64,000 nucleotides of DNA from Prorocentrum cordatum (GCA_963575745.1 CAUYUJ010021154.1:1-64000), one strand, 5' to 3'. Positions 19,735 through 29,870 are shown, counted from the first letter of the stretch. Translations and numbers: made by a program. The notes: generated by a model from the sequence alone, not told the origin.

Positions 19735-20538
19735 CTAATCGCCCCCGCCGAGCAAGAGCTTCACCTCTGCTTCATAAAGTTCTTGCAGAGATACTAACTG
19801 GATGCCTACCAGTTCGGACTGGGTGGCCCTTTCGGCTATTCCAGTGCGCCCGAGCGCCTCGACATCGGACTTAAACACGTCACACAATGCACCAACACTG
19901 AGCCACGTCTCCTCAATCAGTTTGCGGAAGTCAAGAACGGGTGATTGCGTCGCAGGTGTGGGTTCAGATGTAGACTCGTCTGGCTCGGTCTCGTCGCAGA
20001 TCACCAACGCGGAGTCCAAGGAGCCTATCGAATTGTTGCACGCGAGGCCCGCAATTCTCACCGCGGGATACACCAAAACCGCCCACCTCCAGCTCTTGCA
20101 GAGAACTACGATGCCGCCCAAGAGGTAAGACTGCTCGTGGTCCACTGCCCCTCCGCCAACATACATGTAGACCACGCTCTTGCCCTTGTCCTTGATGGCT
20201 GTGGCTATGCGTCCGGACTGGCAGGCCTTGTTGAACCAAAGGTCCCCGTCTTCTTCTATGACCCGCATTTTATGCAGTTCTCTGCTCACACGCGCATGCG
20301 ACACGAGGTCCTTCTCCAGCACGAACGACAGAAACCAGGCCAGGCTGCAGAGTGCTGTCATAGCGCTCTCGACCTCCAGACCCGCGTGAGCATGAAGGAA
20401 TGGGAAGCAGAGGCGCGTCACGCCTTTGCCTGCTTCGGAGCTCACCTCTGCGGTGGCGCACGGCAGCAACAAATGGCCGAACGTCATGCCTGGCATCCAA
20501 TCCATCAAGTCCACATCGCGGCTCACCTTGTCGTGCAT
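19735..20538 (-). CDS. Downstream frame of the SF1 helicase, after an in-frame TAG
   Basis: 267 codons from ATG 20538 to TAG at 19735. The ATG follows directly after the TAG (20539-20541) that ends the helicase frame, and both are in the same frame, so this is probably the C-terminal part of one ~1455-residue protein. Composition is normal (MDWMPGMTFGHLLLPCATAE, VVYMYVGGGAVDHEQSYLLG, ALVICDETEPDESTSEP). I recognise no domain. Alternatives are a separate gene starting at this ATG, or TAG readthrough. Confidence 0.55.
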   Translation of the reverse strand: MHDKVSRDVDLMDWMPGMTFGHLLLPCATAEVSSEAGKGVTRLCFPFLHAHAGLEVESAMTALCSLAWFLSFVLEKDLVSHARVSRELHKMRVIEEDGDLWFNKACQSGRIATAIKDKGKSVVYMYVGGGAVDHEQSYLLGGIVVLCKSWRWAVLVYPAVRIAGLACNNSIGSLDSALVICDETEPDESTSEPTPATQSPVLDFRKLIEETWLSVGALCDVFKSDVEALGRTGIAERATQSELVGIQLVSLQELYEAEVKLLLGGGD

Positions 20539-23500
20539 CTATTGCACGTCCCATCGCTCGGCTGCCGCTCCATGACCCAAATTCCGAAGCGACCTGGTGG
20601 ACTCGCGCACGAATTGCGCAAGAGAGGTGCCTGCGCCGGCTGCTTGCGCTAGGACATCATCGAAGGATTTGTAGTCGCTGCGTCCCTGGCCGAGGGTCGG
20701 CAAGTTTGGAATCTGGTTCCGCTCCAGCTTCCACCACACCTCATTAGCGATGTCATGCACACGACGAGCAGCATCATGTCGAAGCCAAACCGCAAAGCAG
20801 TCGTGATACGACGCTCGTATACTCTGGCGGTCCTCGATAATGCCCCACGGAAGCTTGTTGTCCCAGATGTGTTCGTTCTTGCGCTTCGCGTGCGCGGAGC
20901 AAAACTCGTCCTTGGACCCACCGCCGACATACTCATGGCGCGCGTCGAGCGGCATTCCTGGATGCCCGAACGGTTGTACTTCTACCCACATACAAGTCTT
21001 CATCACCCCGCGCGTCACGTTGATGTACTCTTGGTTCAAGTTCTTTTGCGTCCCAGCATATTGGTCCTGAGCACCCACTGTGCGACGATGCCGCACGCAG
21101 TGAACTATAGGGACGCTCTCCCCCCTCACATTCAAAGGGAGCGACACTTGCACGACCCCTGGGCCCAGAGTTGAGTCATCGAAAGCAGCTTGCATCAAGC
21201 AACACAGCGGGATTGCTGACCGGCTGAGAGCCATGATGATCAGCACCGTTGGTCGTGGGAAAGCTTGCCCCTCCCGCTGAAGATTCCTGTGCTCACACAA
21301 ATCTGCGGCAACGGCGTGGCATAAACATTCGAACAAGAGAGGGTGCCAACCGACTTCATCACCGCCCCGCACTGGACTCCTCCACCACTGGCCGCCGTCG
21401 TAGAATACGTGCTGCAATCTGGTGTCACGAGCGACAGCGGAGTCAGAAGCAAAAGTGTTCGCGAACTCAAAGCAGTGCGCCACGTAGTTGCACACGTCCT
21501 TGCCGCACCTTTTGCAAACGTCGTGAACTGCATTCTCGGCCTTTTGACACCATTCGTACCACGGACGGGCCTCAGGGACGGCCACGCTTCCTGTCAGAGC
21601 AGACGGCGTGGGCTGAGCTACGCTCACTGCCAACGCGGTGCAATCCTCGCCATCACCTTCCAGGCCATGCGGAGCGAAGGGCAGCGCGCCGACCGCGCTG
21701 TCAAGGCTGAAGGTGGAGCGGGAACGCCGGCCACCGACATTTTCCACTCTCTGATGCTGGTCCCCCAACATGAGCAATGTCTGTACAGACACATTCGCCA
21801 AAGCAGCGACAACCTGGGAAACGTCGTGGGACTCAAACTCTTCCATGCAGAACAGGCTGATCTCCAGGCGATCCAACAAACGGTTCAGGTATCCTGTAAT
21901 AGCTCCCGCCCGCCACTTGACGAAATAATCCATTGTTGACGCGATGAGATGACCGTTGGTGCCTTCTTTGATGACGTCCTCCCAGAGCTCCGCCCTTCTC
22001 CGTTTGATGGCGACGATATGTAGCATGCGCTGGCGAGCAAGGTCGCGGAACACCTCCAACGCCGCGAACTCAGCGTCCCAAACCACGACAGCAGAGGCCG
22101 CTGGCAAGTCCTTCCAGGAGATGCGGAACTCCATGATACTCTGAAAAGCAGGACGTAACTGCAAAGCTTCCAGCTCTTGCACCTGTGCGCGCAGAAAGCG
22201 CAGCTGTTCATGCACCAGGTCCGCAACCTTATTTTCCCATGTGTTCAACGCCCCAGGGGCATCTGAAGGTCGCCCAAGCCAAACAACTCGGGGCCCGAAA
22301 TCATCCGCCACAAACACCTTGTCTAGGAAATCCGGACCTTGTAATATAGAGTCACGCAGATTACGCGAAGGAGTCACGATCACCACTGCGCCATTCTGTC
22401 GGTCGACGTGGTCCAGCGCTGCCTCGACCAGCAAAGCCAGAAGTAGCGACTTTCCAGTACCTGCGTAAGCCTGGATCATTAAGTGATGATTGTCCGAGGC
22501 GTTGATGATCTCCATGCATCGCTTCTGATCGGCCGACAGCTGAATGCGGCGCCTGCGCAATGCCGACTGGATGAAGGGAGACGATGGAGAGACTCTGTTC
22601 TTCAGCATATTTCCCACTGCGACTGGCGATCCAGACCAAGGTTGCAGTGTGGAAAAGGCAGCCCGCAGAGCGCCCAGCCCAAGAGTATTCTCCGCAGTAG
22701 CGCTGCGAACAAGAGCAGCGTGCTGGTATAATTCAAGGATGACGCCGAGATACTCTCCCTCTTCGTGCACCTCTGGCTCCAGATTGATGCGAGTAGCGTA
22801 ATCTTTCCTCGGCGCAGCCGTTGCGACATGGAGCGTTCCGCTCCGGTAGGCTGCTTCCAGGATCTCCGGGCTAACGTGCGGGCTAGCAATGCGAATGTCT
22901 CGACAGCCTGCGCTAAGCGCATTGCCCTGGAGGCCCAGGTTCGACAGTACGCGCGTACTTATCATCCACAGCATGCGATGCTTGTCAGTTGCGAAGTCGC
23001 CGTCGGAGTCTACGCGCCAACGGGCACCCCTGTCAGTGAACGTGTCCATGTTGCACACGATGGAAGCACAACCGAGGTTGTCCTCGTGAACCTTCAGACG
23101 CACCACATCTTCGTTGCGAACAGACCCCGCCCGCAGTTCGCACAGCAGCTTGCCCTTCGCCGCATGCAGCAGCGCCGGCGCGACCTCTGACTCTAGGTTG
23201 AACCTGGTCTTGCGAGCCACGCTGCTGGGCCCCAAGCCGCAACAGTCGACGGACATGTGCACGGCGAACTTCTCCAAGCGGGCGCAACTGCACCCCCGAG
23301 CCACGATATCTGCGGGCGCAAACACCGTGTGACCGCAAGCTTTCCAGGCAGTGCTGGGGCGCTCCGGAGGAGGCAGCTCCTTCGTGCCTAACTGAGCGAC
23401 GAGTTTCCTCATGCAGTTCAGCTCACCGCTGCCATCCTGCCTCGGCCTCTTGGTAGTGTGAGCGAACTTGTTCGCGAGGGCCTGCTCCGCGAACCCTATT

Positions 23501-24102
23501 GCTCTCACGGCGTTCTGTTTTATTCGCTGAACTAGCTCTGGCGGCAGGCAATCCGCAATGTCTGCTGGGCGACGGCGGTACGGCGACGATCGGTCGTTGC
23601 CAAAAGAAGGAGGAATGACCACCTCCTCCTCGGCACGTACAGCCACCCAAAACTTCAAGACTGCCTTGCCGGGCAACGTACTGTGGATGACGGCAGCCTC
23701 GCCACGCGGTAACCATGCGCCACGAACTGCAAGAATGACACGCGGAGTCTCTGACGCATCTGGAAATCGGCAGGCGGCACGACCCTTCAGCAAGCGATTC
23801 GACCCGTTCCGAGACGGATGAGCGCAGCTACATTCTGCATCTTGACTTCCCGACGGAACGCCGCCATCGAGCGATGATCCAAACGTGTCCACCATGAACT
23901 CCTCGAAATCCTTGCCCTCGCCCTGCTCGCTCCAAGGGGCCCCCGTTGCTAGCAAGGCTACCAGGGCGTACGGGCACCTCTCCATGCCGACCGCAAGGAA
24001 AGCTGGAGGGCGGAAGCGTTTGCTGATAGGCGGAGCTAAGCTCACAGCCACACTGCAACGCTGTGAGCCAGAATGGCAACAGCGACGATTACGCTGGAGC
24101 AC
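20539..24102 (-). CDS. Superfamily 1 helicase, large single frame
   Basis: 1187 codons without interruption. The N-terminal ~500 residues have Cys/His-rich patches (CSCARLEKFAVHMSVDCCG) and no known fold visible to me. The helicase core has a Q-motif-like LSADQKRCMEII, Walker A AYAGTGKS (about residue 544, DNA ~22450-22472), a motif II position reading LFCMEEFE (about 749), motif III LMLGDQHQRVE (about 778), a Cys pair CKRCGKDVC, and motif VI-like YINVTRGV (about 1028). Walker A and the motif III spacing fit SF1 (UvrD/RecD/Dna2-like) enzymes, which unwind DNA or RNA using ATP. Motif II has Met-Glu-Glu rather than the usual Asp-Glu, so activity is uncertain. The true start may be the Met near residue 40 (MERCPYALV), because a truncated copy at 27.7 kb is conserved from there. 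It sits inside a repeated block and is probably carried by a mobile unit. Confidence 0.8.
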   Translation of the reverse strand: MLQRNRRCCHSGSQRCSVAVSLAPPISKRFRPPAFLAVGMERCPYALVALLATGAPWSEQGEGKDFEEFMVDTFGSSLDGGVPSGSQDAECSCAHPSRNGSNRLLKGRAACRFPDASETPRVILAVRGAWLPRGEAAVIHSTLPGKAVLKFWVAVRAEEEVVIPPSFGNDRSSPYRRRPADIADCLPPELVQRIKQNAVRAIGFAEQALANKFAHTTKRPRQDGSGELNCMRKLVAQLGTKELPPPERPSTAWKACGHTVFAPADIVARGCSCARLEKFAVHMSVDCCGLGPSSVARKTRFNLESEVAPALLHAAKGKLLCELRAGSVRNEDVVRLKVHEDNLGCASIVCNMDTFTDRGARWRVDSDGDFATDKHRMLWMISTRVLSNLGLQGNALSAGCRDIRIASPHVSPEILEAAYRSGTLHVATAAPRKDYATRINLEPEVHEEGEYLGVILELYQHAALVRSATAENTLGLGALRAAFSTLQPWSGSPVAVGNMLKNRVSPSSPFIQSALRRRRIQLSADQKRCMEIINASDNHHLMIQAYAGTGKSLLLALLVEAALDHVDRQNGAVVIVTPSRNLRDSILQGPDFLDKVFVADDFGPRVVWLGRPSDAPGALNTWENKVADLVHEQLRFLRAQVQELEALQLRPAFQSIMEFRISWKDLPAASAVVVWDAEFAALEVFRDLARQRMLHIVAIKRRRAELWEDVIKEGTNGHLIASTMDYFVKWRAGAITGYLNRLLDRLEISLFCMEEFESHDVSQVVAALANVSVQTLLMLGDQHQRVENVGGRRSRSTFSLDSAVGALPFAPHGLEGDGEDCTALAVSVAQPTPSALTGSVAVPEARPWYEWCQKAENAVHDVCKRCGKDVCNYVAHCFEFANTFASDSAVARDTRLQHVFYDGGQWWRSPVRGGDEVGWHPLLFECLCHAVAADLCEHRNLQREGQAFPRPTVLIIMALSRSAIPLCCLMQAAFDDSTLGPGVVQVSLPLNVRGESVPIVHCVRHRRTVGAQDQYAGTQKNLNQEYINVTRGVMKTCMWVEVQPFGHPGMPLDARHEYVGGGSKDEFCSAHAKRKNEHIWDNKLPWGIIEDRQSIRASYHDCFAVWLRHDAARRVHDIANEVWWKLERNQIPNLPTLGQGRSDYKSFDDVLAQAAGAGTSLAQFVRESTRSLRNLGHGAAAERWDVQ
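21613..21747 (-). other. Candidate in-frame introner inside the helicase gene
   Basis: On the minus strand the segment begins GTGGAAAATGTCGG and ends GTAGCTCAG. It is 135 nt (45 codons), has no stop, and follows the motif III region (GDQHQR). A second copy lies at about 27502-27636, where it starts GTGGAGAATGTCGG and ends GTAGCTCAG. Its 3' end is the recurrent near-palindrome also present in the array leaders. It may be a spliceable insertion that is translated if retained, or simply a protein insert. Confidence 0.4.
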
Positions 24103-24530
24103 CTATGGATTTGGGCCAATCATGAGGCCCTTGATGACCTCGTGGCAATTCTTCGGAGCCTCCTGGGGCCTCACGCGAGTGCTGCACACTCGGAAATTCT
24201 ACCAGCGGTTTCCCCCAAGCCTGCAGAACCCGAAGCCGCGCCATCTCGATCCGCATTCCTTCTGGACTTTCTTGGGGCGTTCTTGAAGCCCTCGTACGAG
24301 ATGTATAAGCCGCTTGGGCCCTCCTGGGCCTTGGGCCGTCTTGGAACGAACTGACGAACCTCAAACGCCGTCAAGCAGCGTCGGGAAGCGAAGACAGCGA
24401 CAAGACCAAAAGCGTTGCGCTCCCGCGGACGGTATCATCACACCACGAACGTGAGAGCCCGCGCGCGCGCACCACAAGAACTCCGATAACGAGAAGGAGG
24501 AGAAGGACGAGGGGCGGAACGACCGATTCA
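24103..24530. other. Upstream region of the helicase gene
   Basis: GC-rich unique sequence. A minus-strand frame (24089-24364) covers it without a recognisable domain, so an upstream exon of the helicase cannot be excluded. No promoter motif was recognised. Confidence 0.4.
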
Positions 24531-24715
24531 AATTCTACCAGGGGTCACCTGTGAATAGTGGTTACAGATAATGTCTCTTATTGTTTGTCACGACGGGCTG
24601 CGCTATGCTCATAATTCCACCAACTTGCGGGCATGGAGACGCATGGGGCCCACTAGCAGAGTGACCAGACTTTGCCATTAGAGCGACGTTACAGATGCGC
24701 TGGTACAGCGCTCTC
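24531..24715 (+). repeat. Array leader, copy 5 (block C)
   Basis: ATGTCTCTTATTGTTTGTCA, TGCGCTATGCTCA (24599-24611), GGAGACGCATGGGGCCCACTAG, and GCGCTGGTACAGCGCTCTCA before the array. Closest to the second leader of block B (17620-17800). Confidence 0.8.
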
Positions 24716-25700
24716 ACGACTCACGCGCAAGGAGGCGCCCGAACGACTCACACCAGGACGAAGGTCCCGAACGACTCACACCACGGGGAGCTCGAACGAC
24801 TCACACACAAGGAGGGGCCCGCACGACTCCCACCAGGACGAAAAGGCCCGAACGACTCACACCACGAGGAGCCCCAACGACTCACACGCAAGGAGGAGCC
24901 CGAACGACTCACACCAGGACGAGGAGCCCGAACGACTCACACCACGAGGAGCCCGAACGAGTCCCACGCAAGGAGGGGCCCGAACGACTCACACCAGGAG
25001 GGGGGGCCCGAACGACTAACACCACGAGGAGACTGAACGACTCACGCACAAGGAGGGGCCCGAACAACTCACACCAGGACGAAGGGCCCAGACGACTCAC
25101 ACCACGAGGAGCCCGAACGACCCACGCAGAAGGAGGGGCCCGAACGACTCGCACCAGGGCGAGGGGCCCGAACGACTAACACCACGAGGAACCCGAACGA
25201 CTCACACACAAGGAGGGGCCCGAACGAAACACACCACGACGAGGGGCCCGAACGACTCACTCCAGGAGGATCCCGAACGACTCCCACTAGGCCGAGAGGC
25301 CCGAACTACTCACGCCACGAGGAACCCGAACGACTCACACACAAGGAGGGGCCCGAACGACTCCCACCAGGACGACGGGCCCGGACGACTGACACCGCGA
25401 GGAGCCCGAACGACTCACACACAAGGAAGGGCCCGAACGACTCGCACCAGGACGAAGAGCCCGAACGACTCACACCAGGAGGAGCCCAAATGTCTCACAC
25501 CACGAAACGCCCGAACGACTCGCACACAAGGAGGGGCCCGAACGACTCACACCAGGACGAGGCGCCCGAACTTGTCACGCCCCGAGGAGCCCGAACGACT
25601 CCCACACAAGGAGGGGCCCCAGCGACTCACACCAGGACGAACGGCCCGAACGACGCACAGAAAACTCCAGAAGCATGCACACACGAACGAGAGGCCCGAA
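24716..25700 (+). repeat. Array 6 of the ~28-bp minisatellite (block C)
   Basis: The longest array, roughly 35 units, more diverged than arrays 4 and 5 (GAACAACTCAC, GACGACTGACACC and other variants). Linkers follow the same three types. It fades out near 25700 with CACACACGAACGAGAGGCCC. Confidence 0.9.
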
Positions 25701-26520
25701 CGACTCCTAGAACACCCCCCAGAAAACAAGCGACCCGGACGAGGGAGAGTGGGCCCGCCCTTCAGGCAAAACGTGGGAAATCGTCGAGATCGTCGTCGAG
25801 GGAAGGCGAACGCGGCGGGGGGGATGCCGATGGCCACCTTCCCCCCCGTGAACCGCCAGCTCCCCAAAAAAGAGTGGGCCGCTCGGGCGTTTATATAAGA
25901 CGCCAAAATGGAAACATTCCTGCAGGCCACCTCTGCAGGACACGAGGCGCAGCCCCTCACGCAGCCGCACTGCGGGTGCGCCGGCGGGCGCGGGGGGGCG
26001 GCGGTGGCGCCAACGCGCAGTTGGTAGCTGTCCTCCTCCTCCCCCACCAGCATAGCGATGATGATAATGATGAGCAGCCTACGATGACGAGGCCCTGGGC
26101 CCCGTCACAGAGCCCCAGGCCCCGCCCGAGGCCGCGGGCCAGGCCCCCTTTCCCCATCGACTCTCAACTGCGTCCGTGTTATAGATATGTATATACATAC
26201 ATATATATATATATGTACATATATACACTTATACATATATATAAATATGCGTCTACACACAATACATGGGGCAGATATACATATATGCATCTAGCAATCA
26301 GTCAGCGGAGCCCCGACGCCGCCCAGAGCCGCCCAGCTGCCAGCAGCCAAGACGGCCGCCCGGAGCGAGAGGCAGGGTCGTCGTCGTCGTCGTCGCCGTC
26401 GACGTCGGGGACTACTGACTCTAACACAAAACTTGAGAGAAGACCGCTCACGATTCAACATGACACCTTACAATCAAGACAACATGACATTTCTGAAACG
26501 TGCGACTCAAGGATCGCCAA
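25701..26520. other. Unique spacer of block C with (TA)/(CATA) microsatellite
   Basis: No supported gene. GTTTATATAAGACGCC (about 25888) resembles a TATA box, with a 39-codon frame starting at the next ATG, but nothing else supports a promoter. An AT-rich ATACATATATA tract lies at 26186-26260, and a short (TCG)n at 26376-26400. Confidence 0.5.
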
Positions 26521-27045
26521 CGGACTCTAGTGTCCATTGTCAGCCTTTATACACCTAGAAACCCGGTGGTAACCCTTGAAGAAATCTGAAGCTTGAGCCT
26601 GACAGCCTTGTATAGTAGTATACCCTGAAGATCGAGGATCCCTGCGCCACGGCGGCGGGCTAGGCCGCAGGCCCCTGGATATCCTGAGGCAGGATACGCC
26701 GAAAGCCAGTGCATAGACTGCGGCGGGACAGGCCGGCACTCATGTAGATAGCCTGGAGCTCTTGAATACCTGCGAGCCCTCTCAGGACATTTTACTCCTG
26801 CAAGGGTTCGGAGAGCCTTATGCCTGCTGTACTTTTTCTCCGTTTTTCCATAAGACAAGGCGGTGCAATTCAGCCAGCGCGTTGCGTAACGCTCGACGCG
26901 TCTACAGCGCACGAGCGCGGCAGACGAAACTTGGAAGTTCGATTTCCAGGCCTCGCCAGGGCCCGATCGACGTCCAAAGGAAAAATGGCGGGCCCCCTCA
27001 CCCCCTTGGGAAGGGGGGGGAACAAGGTTCAAATTCTGTGCATTT
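26521..27045 (+). repeat. Block C body, diverged copy of block A/B body
   Basis: Shares TTATACACCTAGAAACCCGG-type text, CCTTGAAGAAATCTGAAGC, the GGCGGGCTAGGCCG units, and the SINE-like segment with GAAGTTCGATTTCCAGGCC (26755-26985). It lacks the first ~350 bp of the A/B body. More diverged than A is from B. Confidence 0.8.
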
Positions 27046-27125
27046 CTTTATGTGCTTTGTTATTGTGTGTATATGTGTATGATTTGTGAGTGCTTATGTG
27101 TTGAATGTATGTGTATATGTATGGG
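27046..27125. repeat. TG-rich microsatellite of block C
   Basis: Degenerate TGTGTATATGTGTA sequence in the same relative position as 15216-15312 and 18985-19075. Confidence 0.8.
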
Positions 27126-27492
27126 GGGAGTGAATGCCGTAATGTCGCAATGTGGTTGGATCGTGCCAATAAAACCTCGAGAGTGGCGCGTCTCTGGGAC
27201 ATCCCGCGGCGGCCGCCGTGCCTGCATGTCCCCGAGCGTGAACCGCAACGACGACCTGCTGCCACGAAAGCGGGGCCAATGGAGGAGGGTGTGACATGCA
27301 TCGCAACAAAAAGTGGCGAGCCCGTAGCCGTGATGGGCCATGTGCACTAGTCGCGCAACGCAGCCACATCGTGCCAAAAGCACGATGGGCGCGTGCGTTC
27401 CGCTCGCAAGGAAAGTCACCATTGACGTCGTGGTCGGCGTCGTCGTCGTTGTCTAGACGTCGTCGTCGTCCTGTCGTTTTCGTCGCCGGCGT
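27126..27492 (+). repeat. Block C distal segment and (GTC)n
   Basis: Matches 19081-19390 in order (CATCCCGCGGCGGCCGCCG, GCAACAAAAAGTGGCGAGCC, CACGATGGGCGCG), then a short imperfect GTC tract (27424-27490) before the helicase remnant. Confidence 0.8.
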
Positions 27493-27810
27493 CGTGGTGG
27501 GCTGAGCTACGCTCACTGCCCTCGCGGTATAAGCCTCGCCATCACGTTCCAGGCCATGCGGACCGAAGTGCAGCGCGCCGACCGCACCGTCGAAACTCAA
27601 GGTGGTGCGAGAATGCCGACGACCGACATTCTCCACGCTCGCTCCAAGGAGCCCCCGTGGCGAGCAAGAGTACACAAGCGTACGGGCGCTTCCCCATGCC
27701 AGCCGCAAAAATGTTGCTAGTAGGCGGAACCGATGACTGGTAGGCGGAGCGAAGCTCACAACCACACTGAAATACTGGGAGCCAGAATGGCAACAACGAC
27801 GACGCTGGTC
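27493..27810 (-). pseudogene. Internally deleted SF1 helicase remnant
   Basis: Two pieces of the 20.5-24.1-kb helicase locus are joined. 27493-27636 corresponds to about 21601-21747 (minus: ENVGRRHSRTTLSFDGAVGA), and 27637-27810 corresponds to about 23922-24095 (minus: MGKRPYACVLLLATGAPWSE, versus MERCPYALVALLATGAPWSE in the long gene). About 2.2 kb is missing, and the two pieces are in different frames. Both pieces keep protein-level similarity, so the ancestor was coding. Order and orientation relative to the flanking repeats are the same as in block B. Confidence 0.75.
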
Positions 27811-28004
27811 GGGAGAGATCGCCGGACTCGACGACGAACGCCCTCTGTCTTGCCTCCCAACTCCTTCCCTCCCTCCTCCTCCTCCGACTCGTCCTCCTTC
27901 GGCTCCCCCACAAGGAGGCTGTACAAGGAGGGAGAAGGAAATAGGAGCAAAGGATATATGCAAAGGCAGGCAGACACACGCTTGCACCTAACGACTGTCG
28001 GCAT
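27756..28004 (-). CDS. Short conserved reading frame, MPTVV peptide, copy 2
   Basis: 82 codons from ATG 28004: MPTVVRCKRVSACLCIYPLL..., then a hydrophobic LYSLLV, then GEPKEDESEEEEGGKELGGK, ending over the helicase remnant. Copy 1 at 1405 aligns over the first third and, after a frameshift, over the acidic GGKTEG region. It directly follows the (ACT)n tract on the minus strand, as copy 1 does on the plus strand. Function unknown. Confidence 0.45.
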   Translation of the reverse strand: MPTVVRCKRVSACLCIYPLLLFPSPSLYSLLVGEPKEDESEEEEGGKELGGKTEGVRRRVRRSLPTSVVVVAILAPSISVWL

Positions 28005-28029
28005 GCTTCGCTGGGATTGCTGTTCCGAG

Positions 28030-28800
<771 letters not shown>

Positions 28801-28856
28801 GACTCCAACTACGAAGGGCCCGAACAACTCGCACGCGGACGAGGTGCCCAAACGCC

Positions 28857-28958
28857 TCACCTCACAAGGAGGATGTACAAGGAGGCGGGAGGAAGGAGGA
28901 ACAGGGGAGATATGCGGGGCCAAGCGAACACACGCCTGAAACACACAACTGTCGGCAT
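28857..28958 (-). CDS. Short conserved reading frame, MPTVV peptide, copy 3
   Basis: 33 codons from ATG 28958, MPTVVCFRRVFAWPRISPLF... ending LYILLVR then a stop. Shares the nucleotide end motif ACTGTCGGCATGCTTCGC with copy 2 (plus-strand orientation). It is separated from the second (ACT)n run by about 60 bp that include one degenerate GGGCCCGAACAACTCGCAC unit. Confidence 0.4.
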   Translation of the reverse strand: MPTVVCFRRVFAWPRISPLFLLPPASLYILLVR

Positions 28959-28984
28959 GCTTCGCGAGAGTTGCTGCTGTGAGA

Positions 28985-29870
28985 TGGGCTGGTGGGGATA
29001 CGCGAAGCGTAAAGAATTCCCTCTGGGGCCACGAAGCGCTCTACTGGGTGGGGGAACCGCATGCGGACGGTGCGACTGAGACTTTCGGTGGAATTCCCAG
29101 TGGGGCCACGAAACGCTGTATTGTGTGGGGGAAACGCATGCGGGCGGTGCCACTGGGGCCACGAAACATTGTACCAGGTGCGGGGGACGCATGCGGACGG
29201 TGGGACTGAAAGCTTCGGTGGGGCTCCCAGGGGGCCACGAAACGCTGTACTGGGCGGGGGGGGCGCATGCGGATGGCGCCACTGTGGCTTTCGTGGAACA
29301 CCCTATGGGCCACGAAACGCTGGGTGGGGAAGACGCATGCGGACAGTGCCGCTGGGGCCTTCGGTGGAGCTCCCGATGGAGCCACGAAGCGTTGTACTGG
29401 GTGGGGGAGACGCATGCGGACGCTGCCACTGGGGCCTTCGGTGGAGCTTCCCATGCGCCGGGAAACGCTGTACTGGCCTGGAGGAGACGCATACGGACGG
29501 TGCCTTTGGGGCCTTCGGTGGACTTCCCCATGGGACCATCAAAGGCTGCACTGGCTTGCAAGATTGAAACGCATGCGAACGGCGCCACTGAGGCCTTCGG
29601 TGGAGCTCCCTCTGGGGCCACGAAGCGCTCTACTGGGTGGGGGAGACGCATGCGGACGCTGCCACTGGGACCTTCGGTGGAGCTCCCTATGGGGCCACGT
29701 AGCGCTCTACGGGGTGGGGGAGACGCACGCGGACGGTGCCACTGGGGCCTGAAGTAAAACTCTGTATGAGCCACGAAACGCTGTACTGGGCGGGAGAGAT
29801 GCATGCGGACGTTGCCAATGGGGCCGATGGTGGAGTTCCCTAAGGGGGCCACGGGACGCGTGAGGGGTGC
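28985..29870 (+). repeat. Minisatellite, ~75-bp unit, array 1
   Basis: About 12 degenerate units, each with GGGGCCACGAAACGCTGTAC, TGGGTGGGGGAGACGCATG, CGGACGGTGCCACTGGGGCC and TTCGGTGGAGCTCCC in order. Contains the palindrome CGCATGCG in most units. The last unit ends GGGCCACGGGACGCGTGAGG, very like the end of array 2 (37750). Frames across it are repeat artefacts. Confidence 0.9.

Noticed and set aside
13946-25700. CRISPR-like arrays (repeat ~28 bp plus leader)
   Set aside because: The linkers between cores are three recurring types rather than unique spacers, there is no cas gene, and the genome is eukaryotic. These are minisatellites.
25885-26040. TATA box with a 39-codon gene
   Set aside because: TTTATATAAG next to an ATG is an isolated match. 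The peptide has low complexity and no relative in the window.
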